This document shows positions 51,139 through 61,600 of a DNA stretch of 64,000 bases, one piece after another. Every line of letters starts with the position of its first letter. Position 1 is the first letter of the stretch. The stretch is from contig JALQPE010002558.1 in the NCBI GenBank assembly GCA_030407315.1, positions 24,787-88,786 on the forward strand. The letters run 5' to 3'. Position numbers and translations under genes: made by a program. The notes beneath the pieces are model-generated. The model had not been told where the DNA came from, ran no database searches, and worked only from the letters and a program-made list of their open reading frames with translations. The stretch is from Asparagopsis taxiformis (lineage: Eukaryota > Rhodophyta > Florideophyceae > Bonnemaisoniales > Bonnemaisoniaceae).

Positions 51139-53458
51139 ATGAATTACGCTGTGTCGAATTCCAGCGCGTCGCCCAGGCAACCGTTGCCAACGTCAGCGGA
51201 CGCCGAAGCCGACGTGGCCTTGTCAGCAGAAGCGATCTTCGCGACTGATCGATCTATCCCGCCGGATATCGAGGCGATCGGCCAGCTACCACGTACGGTA
51301 AGCCCGTTTGAGTCAGTGAGTATGGACCCCGCAACGCGCGGTCAGCTCAACGAAGGGAACGTGACTCCCACGGCACTACGCGTAGTGTACGAAGACCTTC
51401 GAGGTCACATCGAAAGGGCGAGCGACGCGGCCGTCGACGAAGCCGTAAGGCAGAGACTCGGAGTCTCGGAGCGCGAAGCTCGTGCGTTACGTGAACGCTC
51501 AGCGACCCTCGAACGGGAAAACGAAGATTTACGAAACCGCCTCTCCGCCGTGGAGGGAAGACTCGACTCGTTTGTCGTAGTATTCAACGAAATCGTCGCC
51601 GGACGTTCCGCTCCGCCGAGCGGAAGCGATCCGAATTACGAAGAAGGCTCGCGCGCCTATAACTCGCAATCCTCCCCGGCCGTTCCGGGAGGATACCCAC
51701 CAACACCCGGTCCGACGACCCCGACAACGTACGGAAGGGGGGCGACAGTGCAACGAGCCATCGCCAACCCCAACCCCAACGAGACGCCACGAAGGCAATT
51801 ACGTTTTAACGATACGCCAGACCACGCGCGGTCGGCGGACGCAGCACGAGCTGCACAATTCGATACGAGAGCTCCCCCGCCACGTGAGACGTACATTCCG
51901 TGGCTGGGTACGTTCGGCACGACGGACACGCGAGTCCACGAAAACGAACGTGCCGACGCGGTACGCTTACCAGGGAACGCCCTCGGACCCGTTTGCCACG
52001 CGTTGGCAGAGCACACGACAATGCTCGACGCATTTGCGAACGTGGTGTCGTACCGCATGTACCGACTTAACGATGTACGTGAACATCTCTACGTGAACGA
52101 GAGTCAAAGCGTACATAAGCTCAAACGTGAGCTGGAGGGACGTTTCCCTACGTTGAAGCCGTTCTCCGGCCGGAATCCGATTACGTTACTCGGATTCCTC
52201 GCCCAAATACGTGATGGGTTCAGCACACTCGGAGTGTGCGAGGGAGTGGCAGTACGTGCGCTGCACTTCTTCCTCGAAGGGGACGCCCGACGGTTCTACG
52301 ATTCCCAGTGTACGACTGGTGTGATCACGACTGATCCGACGAAGAGGTTCTCGTGGCCTCACGTGATCAACGCGTTGATCAAACGATACCTGCAAGACGA
52401 CGTGCTGCAGGAGGCCTACGAAGGTCACGATGATCACGCAGAGTCCTAACGAGGACGAGAATCAGTACGCTGATAGACTCGACACCGCCACGCGGGCGTG
52501 CAACTACGTGTTTACGGACCGACTCCTCGCTCAGTAAGCCTTAAAGATGTACCAAAGATGGCCGCATGATGAACCCATGAATTGCATGGTGTTCCTCTGA
52601 TGTACGGATAAGGAACATTTGCTCTTCAGCTGATGGCCGCATAGCGATACACCAATGATGGACGGGAGATGTCCATACGCTCATCTCCCGGACATCAGCG
52701 AAGTATCTCTTGCGTACAGTAGAGATATCACGTACATCATTGGTTCATCTAAAGCATATCAGGGGTACATATTCCTTTTCTTATAGGGTCGTTCACCACT
52801 ACGTGCGTGGTTTACTGCCCTCGACGCGGGCAGCCGTGACGGAACGACTCCGGTCACTTCCCGAACGAGAGAGGAACGACCTCACCGTTGTGAGACGATT
52901 GGCGACGGCCGAAGGAACGACCTTCCGTGCACGTACGGCAGCTGTCGCGTAAGCCGCGAAACCGAAAGTGCGGTTTCCGGTGAAGCCTACGTTGGCTATT
53001 TCCGACCACGAGTCGAGGAAGTTCGCGGACTACGATGAGTCCGCGTACTTACGTAATGAACGGGCTAGCGAGCCCAGTTACCACGATGGTAACCCGAACA
53101 TCCTCGCGAGGGACGATGACGACGTATCGCTCGCTGCGGCTCACGTTGCCGAGAATCTAGAGGCGATACTCTTCACGAACGGCCGCCGCCCAACGATACG
53201 AAAACGGCAAACGAAAAGCCGGACGAGCTCGAAGCTCGATTGAACCGTCCATGCGAGGACGTGCCGAAGCTCACGAGCGAGCAGACGCAATTGGCGCACT
53301 CCGTAATCCCGAATGATTACTGGACGCTATCGTGTTGGTCATGCCGCGAAGATGGCCACTCGACGTTTACGTGTCCGCGTCTGACGCCCAGATCAACGGA
53401 TCTTTTTCGCGTACAAGTACTACCTCTTCCACGTGAAGAGCAACCCACGTCAGGCTGA
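51139..53458 (+). pseudogene. Retroelement gag with CCHC knuckle, broken by frameshifts and a 252-bp insertion
   Basis: The first frame (51139-52449, 436 residues) has a coiled-coil/Pro-rich N-terminus, then a gag-like core (LKRELEGRFPTLKPFSGRNPITLLGFLAQIRDGF, HFFLEGDARRFYDSQ). Near 52420 a register change leads to NEDENQYADRLDTATRAC...DRLLAQ. A foldback element at 52535-52786 interrupts it, after which VVHHYVRGLLPSTRAAV resumes. Further on, CWSCREDGHSTFTC (near 53330) is a classical C-x2-C-x4-H-x4-C zinc knuckle. No protease, RT or integrase follows, so the element is gag-only or its pol is gone. Codon and base use is GC-richer than the chromovirus at 1-12 kb. Confidence 0.75.
52535..52786 (+). 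mobile_element. 252-bp foldback (MITE-like) element, copy 1, in gag
   Basis: Begins TAAGCCTTAAAGATG and ends TTTTCTTATAG. Internally ACCAATGATG (52651-52660) pairs with CATCATTGGT (52735-52744) and GGGAGATG (52664-52671) with CATCTCCC (52682-52689), so the right half folds on itself. The element cuts gag between DRLLAQ and VVHHY. It has no coding capacity. A second copy of equal length lies inverted at 55183-55434. No clear target duplication is visible. Confidence 0.85.
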
Positions 53459-55182
53459 GTACTTCCGCCAACGAATGGCAAACGTAACCAGGAACGACCT
53501 GATGAGCGAGGGAACGTGAACCCGCGGAGGTACGGCGCGCCGCCTACGATACTCCGAAACCCCAATCGTGACGGGGAAGGCCCTTCGACAGGCGCCGCGG
53601 TGACTTTCGTAATGACCGACGTGACCCCCGCCCGTGGCGAACGAACGAAATGGTCAGCGTAATGGCCGCAGTGGAGTCTACGTGACGACTCCCGCTGACG
53701 AAACACCACCCGAGGTGGAAACGAGTCACGATGACGAACGAGCTTCGTGGGCTCACGACGACGACGTGTCGAACGGCCTCGCGCCGGAAAACGACCAGGC
53801 GATGTAGGTCACGAGCCACCCACATCTCCTGAACCTGTAGGACCTTAGCCCTTGCGGATAGATTGTACCTCCGAGGAGGATTAGAGGATAGGGATAAGGC
53901 TTCGAACTCACGAGTGAGAGCGCCGATTCCACGAGGTTGACGCCTCGTGCGATCCTAGTAGCCCGAGGGCTGTGTCGGGTGGATCGATCCTTCGGAACCC
54001 GGACACCTGTCTCCCAACCCGGTAGCGGGTGGTAGAGCGGGGTCCGGGACGGCTGGATCTAACCTGCCGGAGGGATCTATCGGCCGTGGCCGTCCTCAAC
54101 CCACTCAAGGGTTAACTAGGCACTTAGCGCGACGGATCCCCGCGGGGATTGTGGTCGCCTCCACGCGCGGTTTTCACACGACGTATTCCGCAACTGTGAT
54201 ACCACTGACGGCAGCGGTCGGGACCGTTTGAAAAGCCTGCGGGCGTTGGCTTCGGTTGACCGGCCGGGGGTGCCAACCGACAGCGCTCCCAGCGGTAGCC
54301 TTGTCCTGGTGGGCGGAAGCCCCTCCCGGTCGCCTAGCGGCGTTAAAAGAAGCGGGAAGGTTTCTCCACTACCGTGGAGACGAAATGCCCTAGGGCAACC
54401 ACGTGCACTCCCGCCGGAGGAGGCTCGCGGCGGGCAATTGGGAAATGTGCGAGCGATCCCCAATTGGAGATTCGAAACGGAGCAGCGGGTATCCGGTAAG
54501 GGAATTGCCGCCGTCGTTTAGTTGTAAGTTAAACGACCACGGTCGAAAGATTTGGAACCGAGACGATCTACCTTTATTGTAGTTTAGTGGTCAATCCGTT
54601 GACCTTAAATGGTCAACGAGACTGCCGGGACCGGACCAGGACCAATGGTCCCGGTCCGGCGTCCAATGGACCTTGTGGGGTGTTTATGTGGCCCAGGGGC
54701 CTTACAGAGTAAGCTGCTACGTTGCTACGTGTAAACTAATAGAAACGGCTAGCCGTAACGTACACGTGCACAACTGTAACGGGAGAATCCTCCCGCTCGC
54801 ACACATGTGTGACTAATCGCGCCTATATCGCTACACGTTGCACGCTCGCCGAAGGGTCCCGCGCAAGAAATGTGGCCCGGTGCCAATGCAAGGCGGCACG
54901 CGCCCATTCGCCCTTGGGCGACAATTGCCTTGCCACGTCACCGCGGCCATTGATTCCCAACGCGGCTCTTCGCGGCTGACTCCCTATCGAGCGCCCACTC
55001 ACGCTCTCGAGCGTACCGCTTAAGCGACCCCTCCTGGCGCCCATTCCAGACGCCTGGAATTGTTCCTCCCGCGACCGCTCGCAGCGCAATACGGGACGAG
55101 TCCCACACTCTCCCCTTCTTAAACTGGCGCGCTCCTGCGCGCAGGTATCATGTATCCATCAACTCCCCCACCTTCCTTCTCC
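53459..55182. other. Gene-free GC-rich stretch after gag
   Basis: About 1.7 kb without a convincing gene; the open frames here overlap on both strands and reflect high GC content. It may be the eroded remainder of the gag element. Hairpins such as TTGACC/GGTCAA near 54600 and a GC-rich imperfect stem around 54630-54660 (GGACCGGACC with GGTCCCGGTCC) occur. No LTR end matching 50401-51039 was found. Confidence 0.4.
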
Positions 55183-55434
55183 CTATAAGAAAAGGAATAT
55201 GTACCCCTGATATGCTTTAGATGAACCAATGATGTACGTGATATCTCTACTGTACGCAAGAGATACTTCGCTGATGTCCGGGAGATGAGCGTATGGACAT
55301 CTCCCGTCCATCATTGGTGTATCGCTATGCGGCCATCAGCTGAAGAGCAAATGATCCTTATCCGTACATCAGAGGAACACCATGCATGTCATAGGTACAT
55401 CATGCGGCCATCTTTGGTACATCTTTAAGGCTTA
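55183..55434 (-). mobile_element. 252-bp foldback (MITE-like) element, copy 2
   Basis: Reverse complement of copy 1 (52535-52786), same length and highly similar, including the internal GGGAGATG/CATCTCCC and ACCAATGATG/CATCATTGGT stems. On the plus strand it reads CTATAAGAAAAGG to TTTAAGGCTTA. In the orientation of the element both copies are preceded by CAG and followed by GG. Confidence 0.87.
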
Positions 55435-55509
55435 CTGGGTCTCTTCCTCCTCACAGCGACTCGTCACTTCCGTTTCCCCTATCCCGATCCAATCAGCGAG
55501 TGGGGAATC

Positions 55510-56355
55510 ATGACGCCTCCGCATCCCGACGCGAAAGGCGACGTCGACAACAACCCTCGGGAGTCTACTCGCTCGTTGCCTGCAACGAGTACTCCGACCA
55601 ATACCGCCTCGGCGGTGACAGCGCGCGCGGCAGCCCATCAACCGTTGCCGGGCTCTTATCTTGACCTCTATGCTCCTGCCGCAGCAGCCACGCAAGGCCT
55701 TTCTGACCCTTATGCGGGGACTGAAGTGATGCCAAGTTATTACTATAACCACCCACGGCCGCGGCCCGCGCGCGATTCTGTCATCCCCTCGGGTGTTTCG
55801 TATTTCACCCCCACAGGTGGTGGCAACCGCCCTCCGCGTTTTGGCTCCACAGCAGCCAGGAGGGATCAAACCCAAGGTCGTCAAGGACGGGGCGTCTCCC
55901 CTTCGGTACCGACTCCGGCAAGGGTGCCGAGTGACGGTGGCCACGGTCGTCTCCCTGGGGAGTCATCTGCGGGAACCGTAGCGGCTCCAGCCGGGGGACA
56001 AGTATACTCCGCGTTGGCTCGCCTCGTTGGTGAAGCAGAGTCTCCGGCCATGGCCGCCAAGTTGGGCGAAGTGTTAAACATGGTCAACACTTTGCTCTCG
56101 GGCAAGACGGCAGACATCCCTGAACACTCCCAATTAACCGGGGGAACCCCGGAGTCCCATGGGGCGCGACGAGATCCCTATTGTGGCTCACCGTCCCCGC
56201 GGGCGCCGCGGCCTTTATGGTTGACGAACGTCTGTGTTCTCGGAAATGGACGCGGACGTCCACAACCTCTAGTACACCTAGTATTACTAGGCGGACGTCC
56301 ATGTTGTCCAGTATTTTTGGATGTCCGCCTAGAACCGGACGTCCATGCGGTCTAG
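55510..56355 (+). CDS. Unrecognised Pro/Ala/Gly-rich open frame
   Basis: A 281-residue frame of low complexity, with a short helical segment VYSALARLVGEAESPAMAAKLGEVLNMVNTLL near residues 160-195 that is the only protein-like part. From about 56220 it runs through the GGACGTCC-rich repeat region, so its last 45 residues are repeat-derived. It may be the N-terminal part of a truncated transposon gag-like protein. No family is recognised. Confidence 0.3.
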   Translation: MTPPHPDAKGDVDNNPRESTRSLPATSTPTNTASAVTARAAAHQPLPGSYLDLYAPAAAATQGLSDPYAGTEVMPSYYYNHPRPRPARDSVIPSGVSYFTPTGGGNRPPRFGSTAARRDQTQGRQGRGVSPSVPTPARVPSDGGHGRLPGESSAGTVAAPAGGQVYSALARLVGEAESPAMAAKLGEVLNMVNTLLSGKTADIPEHSQLTGGTPESHGARRDPYCGSPSPRAPRPLWLTNVCVLGNGRGRPQPLVHLVLLGGRPCCPVFLDVRLEPDVHAV

Positions 56356-56545
56356 TACGTCTAGTATTACTAGGACGACATTCATTGTTTCTAGTACCAC
56401 GGATGTCCTCCTCGGGATGGACTTCCACCATGTCTATGTCCGCCTAGGACGGGCGCCGGTTCAGAAATTCAAAAATTTCGACCCCAGAAATTTCTGCCGC
56501 CGTGCTCGACATGGATGTCCGCATCCATCACGGCGACCACTCTAA
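56235..56545. repeat. Cluster of GGACGTCC palindromes and CTAGTATTACTAG repeats
   Basis: The octamer palindrome GGACGTCC occurs at about 56250, 56294 and 56336, and CTAGTATTACTAG twice (about 56279 and 56361), arranged as degenerate repeats of roughly 80 bp. AAATTTC/GAAATTT-type inverted segments follow near 56465-56495. GGACGTCCATTTCAGG also ends the A repeat at 58440 and 63245, linking this region to that repeat family. Confidence 0.6.
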
Positions 56546-56559
56546 TTTTCCTTGTCGGT

Positions 56560-57560
56560 CGACTCCAATTTCGTCTTTAATTTTTTTCATCCTCTCGCTC
56601 ACACCCCCTTCCTGTTGGTGCTCACCTCCCCCGTACTGTACCTCAAACTCAAACACCCAATACCACTCTCTACGCGCATTTTCAGCTACCTGTCCCCGCT
56701 TCCACGGTGCACACCTCCATTCCATACCTACTTTTCGGCTTTACCGTACAGATTTCGTATAACCAGTCCTCATACTACCTCAGAATCAGAATAAAAAACA
56801 CCCCTAACTCCTCGACCATGCTCTCCCCCATCACCTTTGCAACGTATTGTTCTTCAATACCTCTCTCCTCTACCTTCAACCCCTCTCCTTCGCCCTCTCT
56901 CACAAACTTCCCTGCAGCTTACTCTTCGAAAACCTCTCACTCCCCATCCCGTGCCCGACCTGCTCCATCCCCTCCCTCCCTCAGCTGCTCCATGCCCCCC
57001 ACGCCATCCGCATCTTCGATACCGTATACAGCACCACCACCGGCCCACACCCCGCTCCCCCGCCGTCGCCTCCTCAGAAACATCCTCTCTCTGAGCCACA
57101 TATCAACTTGATAAGGGTTGAACCCCCCACTTCGCACCCTTCCTCCCACTCCCCTCCGTCCCCAAATACAATAACCCCCTTCTTCTCCATCACATCCCCA
57201 CTCACCACAGCCAGAACAGACGCCACCCCCTCCCCCTCTTTCTCCTCACTTTTCTAAAACCCCCTCCTCTCGGCGCCTTCAACCACAGCCTCCTACGGTC
57301 CCACCTAAACACCTCCTCCGCCCTCACTACCCCAAACACCCCGCAGCGTCTCTCTAATCCCCATAATATGCTCGTCAGCACTCCTCTCCGAATCACATTC
57401 CAGTCTAAACCCGCACTCTGTACATTTCCACCTCCCCCTGTACCATCCCAGATTCCATCAACCCCCCCCCCTACAGAACACATCCTCATACCAAAGAAGA
57501 ATTTTCTTCTCCCATACATCATCCTTAAAACCTCCATCAGCTCCATGTAAATTTCGATGT
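56560..57560. other. Pyrimidine-rich, strand-asymmetric kilobase
   Basis: The plus strand here is dominated by C and T with very few G, so open frames appear in several plus frames at once by lack of stops (for example 56847-57257) and are not reliable genes. A minus frame at 57202-57588 is Gly/Arg-rich. No domain is recognised on either strand. Confidence 0.6.
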
Positions 57561-57744
57561 AATATTTTTCTCCACTATGCAATCTCAAACATGTATGAGC
57601 GTATGCCTTTCCGCTTTGTCAACCCTGAATATTTGTATTCATGTATTCATAAAATAGGGCCACCCACATCCCTATCCCGTTCTGCAAGCTTTACAACCAC
57701 CAGACGCATACTCCACAACTATACAACAAACACTACTCGCTATT

Positions 57745-57813
57745 TCAGACGACGCGGTACACAAGTAGCATAGGCTATGCTACTTGTGTACCCGTTGTCT
57801 GAGACTGAGTCTC
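57745..57813. repeat. Long near-perfect palindrome plus adjacent small palindrome
   Basis: GGTACACAAGTAGCATAG (57756-57773) and its reverse complement (57775-57792) are separated by one G. The stem extends imperfectly to TCAGAC (57745) and GTCTGA (57802). A 13-bp palindrome GAGACTGAGTCTC follows at 57801-57813. It stands just before the first A-type repeat and may be an element terminus. Confidence 0.85.
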
Positions 57814-57894
57814 AACCTTCCGTGACGCCTTCCTGATGCGTACAAGTGCGAAACACGTCTAGACGTATATCAGAAGTGAGTGCGGGAATTTTCG

Positions 57895-58460
57895 GCACAG
57901 GAGATGCTGGGCCACCAAATTGATTTTTCGGAAATTTTAGAATTTCTGGGCTGGCCAGCAACGCAATCGAGCTGGACATCCACGGGACGTCCATTTCAGG
58001 TTGGTCGTGAGAGAGTGGGGCGGGACCATGATGAAACAAGGACCAAGACCTGTCCCTGGCGTTTGAGCCTGAAATCGACCCTTCGTGAGACGCCATTTAG
58101 CCATACAGTTGGTGCTTGTAAAGCCAGTGATAGCCCCGATCGGGGCGGTGACCGGTTCCGGCTTACAGTTGGTGCTTCCAGACGCCAGTGATAGCCCCCG
58201 ATCGGGGCCGACGGTCGGTTCCTGGGGCCGTTGTGGCCAAATTAGACACCCTGATTAGAATTAAAATTTGGGCTATTCTCAAAAACATGCACATGTGAAC
58301 ATGTTTTTGAGATGGGGGTGTGCCGTACGGCACAATCGACCCGCCCAAATCGTTGATTTTTGCAAGATTTTTGTGCCCGAAATTTTAGAATTTCTGGGCT
58401 GGCCAGCAGTGCATCTGAGCTGGACATCCACCGGACGTCCATTTCAGGTTGGTCGTGTAT
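57895..58460 (+). repeat. A-B-A repeat block, left of the ParB-like gene
   Basis: A partial A unit (to about 58005: GAAATTTTAGAATTTCTGGG to GGACGTCCATTTCAGG), a B unit (about 58015-58237, containing a duplicated CAGTTGGTGCTT...GATCGGGGC segment) and a full A unit (about 58238-58460). The A unit carries two palindromic structures: AAAAACATG/CATGTTTTT (58281-58308) and GTGCCGTACGGCAC (58320-58333). The same order recurs at 63051-63725 in the same orientation. Confidence 0.85.
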
Positions 58461-58638
58461 CGTGCACGTCCACACATTACCGGAAGCAAGTAGGCGATGA
58501 AGCACGTACATACCCAATTGTTCTGCTATTTCTAGCATAGACCATCGAGTCTAGAGATGTGAGGGAATCGTCCTGGAAATCATGCTCCAACCCCGAGGGA
58601 ATGGACAATCTAGTTTGAAAGCATGGAACGGAAGTACA

Positions 58639-61600
58639 TTATACTAGGTTCATAGATTGGAAGTGATAAAGGAGATGATTATATTCTCGATAATTGTTTA
58701 CCAAAGTAGTAGTTGTTAAGCTATCTAGCCGTCGGAAAATCTTCTTCGCTTCGTCCTCACTATATTCAGGATCTCCCGCAGAATTGGCGTTATCGGCAAC
58801 TGTGGAGTTGATCTGCTCAAGATGAATTTTTGACCCGCTGTGAGGGTTCTCTTCTTGGGAGCTTCTGTCGTCTTCATCTCCGCATGATTCCGAGTTGCCC
58901 TGTCTTCGGCCTACGATCTTTCTTGACCGGGATGGGAACAACTGTCTTGTGGCGAACATTGACAGGTGCCGGTTGACTTTGCCTGGCAGACCGGCGCGGA
59001 GCATTGGCGATTACTTCTTCTTCGAATCCCAACCGCCTGATGAAACCAAACGAAACATTGTCGGGAATCGGATACGACGCATTCCTGAAATACGTGTGAT
59101 ACCTCGTTGTCGTGTGTGACACAACTCTGTCGACATGCCCTGCCCCGGCATGTTGTACATGCCGTGACCGATGAAGACTGAACGTGGCGGAACGATTACC
59201 TTCTTCAGCTTCATCGTCTTGGCGTACATATCTAATTCCAGCGCTTTGGAAAAGACGTACTTGTGGGACCCTGGACACCCCAGATAGGGAATGGGTCATC
59301 TCCGTTGGCAATAACAAAGTAACCCGGAAGTTGATCTTTGCGGTCGCGAGGAGGAACAGGGAAATCATTGTGTGGGACCTGCCGAGGACACCCCTTTCCC
59401 GTTATCAAAAACCGTCCCCCAGATGCCGGCATGACAAGTTTTTCTCCCGGTAAACCGCACTCCTCCAGCCCTATCAGCCGGACAAGGATTCCCAACACAC
59501 ATCCAGCAGGGCTCGCCGCGTCACAAACTTGAACCGGTCGATATGCGTCTCATCGTTCTCGGCATAGTCAACCAGGCAGTGGCGCGTAGACGTGAAGCGA
59601 GCCCTCCCCTCATTCCGGTTCTTCTCATCTGTTTCATCGTCCCCCGTATGGACAATGGGACTCCACAGCTGCCGGTTCCCAGGGTCCTTGTGCACCTCCT
59701 CCCCCTCCCACGTTCCCAAAAGTACCGAAACAATTCCTGGTTAGGAATTTCTTCCATGAGACCCAAGTCAAATGGGAACTTGTCCGACGCATCGAGGTAG
59801 CTTACATCCGCGAAATTGTGCATCACCGTATACCCTCGCTCGTTGATTTCCGTTCGGCAATTGTGGAAGTACGCCATACCAGTGCCGGCCTCATACGAAT
59901 CCTTCCAGCTTGTAGACATTCGCGCAACCTGGGCGAAGTCCAGCCTCGAGGGTAGAAACGTCGATGTAGGCTCACACATCGCCTTGGCAGCCATCTTCCA
60001 CGCTGCGAAAAACATCGGATAGATGGTGTCGATCTCGAAAACAAGATGACGAGCCCGATGTTGTTCCGGAATATGCAGCCCCTCAAACACAGGGTCCATC
60101 GCCACTTGCTTCAAATACCTCACCTCTCTGCCCTCCTCATCGATTTCCACACTCTCCAATAACAACCTGAGCTCAATCGGGGGCAGACAGCCAACCCTCA
60201 CCGATGCGATGACGTCCGCGGGACGCTGCGCCAGATGATGCCCTTCAGCTCGGTCTTTGACTTCGAAATCGTCGGGAAGAGATGGCATCCGGTCGTCGAA
60301 CAGGAGGTCGTGTTCAGAAGGAGAGTCACGAACGATGTAACCGTCTTCATCGACTTCGACTCCTTCCGGAACAGTGAGTGTAATTGTCACTTCGCGGACC
60401 CCCTTGCTTTCGACTTGGCCCTCGTCTGCACTGTTGTTTTCTTCCTCGTCCGAAACGTTATGGACAGATTCTTGGTTGGAGGGAGTCGCACCAGCACGTT
60501 GGTTATCTTGGGGACAATCTCAACGGCAGAATCGGGGGAACGGGCGGAGTCTTCGTCAACCTCATCACCGGAAGCAGTGGCTTGTTGTTGATCGGTGGGT
60601 TTATCAACAACGGCCTGTTCTTCTTCTTCCCCGGCGGATTGTTGTACCACAACCGGCTCTTCTTCCTCGAGGCGTGTGCTCCCCGTCGAGCGAAGTCGCT
60701 GTGAACGGCGGCGGATGCCATGCGAAGCAGGCTCATGTTCGACATTCCGCTGCTTCTTGTGAGTGAGTCTCACATTGGCAGCAGAAGGGCGGCGTTTGCG
60801 TCGAGCCTTAGTCTTCTTCTTCAATGTCGGATTGAAAAACTCTTTCAAGTTCGTTTCCAAATCCTGTAAACGCGTGGCTCTCCGTCGCATTCGAACCTCA
60901 CTGCTCCGGTCGTCCCCTCTATACATTGCAATGGCATTGGTGAGATGCCATTGCAACTCCTTCGGCTGCTTAACCGACCCAATTGCCATCTCTGTGCTCA
61001 GAAATGACTTGCGCATAATACTCTTTGGGCGCCCAAACGCAGCGTACAGAGAATTTGCTATTGCAGTCACGCGACGGACGTATGTATAGAAGTCGTTCAC
61101 GTCAAAGCGTCCATCCGGACGTCCACCATGAGCAGGGTTCAAGTACTCCGAAAGACCACGCAAGACGAAGACAAAGTTTTCTTCCAGCAACTCGCGCACT
61201 ATCTTGTGGTCCAGGTGCGTTATCCCAATCTCGTTGCGGCGCTCGGAATTGTTCAGCTCACGCAACACTTCGTCGAGAACAGGATGCTTCAGCGTTGCTA
61301 TAGCCAAACGCGTCCACCGCCGGGCCGTGTTCGTTGAATTCATCATCCCCATGAACTGCGCCTCGAACAATGTTCGGATGACATCAGACTCACGCAAGTC
61401 GCCAGCGTTTTCCACGTTATTTGCAACAGCAATCGTACGGATGAACTGCTGGATGGACGACAAGATTCGAACCAGGGAGCGCTCCGTCAGTTGCGTCCCA
61501 GTCGTATGGTTCGACTCTGCACTCTTGTGGATGATCTCATGAGGCTGAAGATCACTGTCGTCCTTGCGGCGAAGGTAGTACACATCCAGAGGCTGAGTAA

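Noticed and set aside
52535..55434. The two 252-bp inverted copies as terminal repeats of one 2.9-kb DNA transposon
   Set aside because: The gag frame resumes directly after copy 1 (DRLLAQ to VVHHYVRGLL), so copy 1 is an independent insertion and the DNA between the copies is older gag sequence.
56707..57588. Pro/Ser-rich plus frames and a Gly/Arg-rich minus frame as genes
   Set aside because: They arise in several frames at once from base skew and show no domain or consistent start.
60385..60392. Overlap of stop and start in the ParB-like region as operon-style coupling
   Set aside because: The second frame begins with GTG, not ATG, and belongs to a series of one-base register changes; a broken single frame explains it better in a eukaryote.
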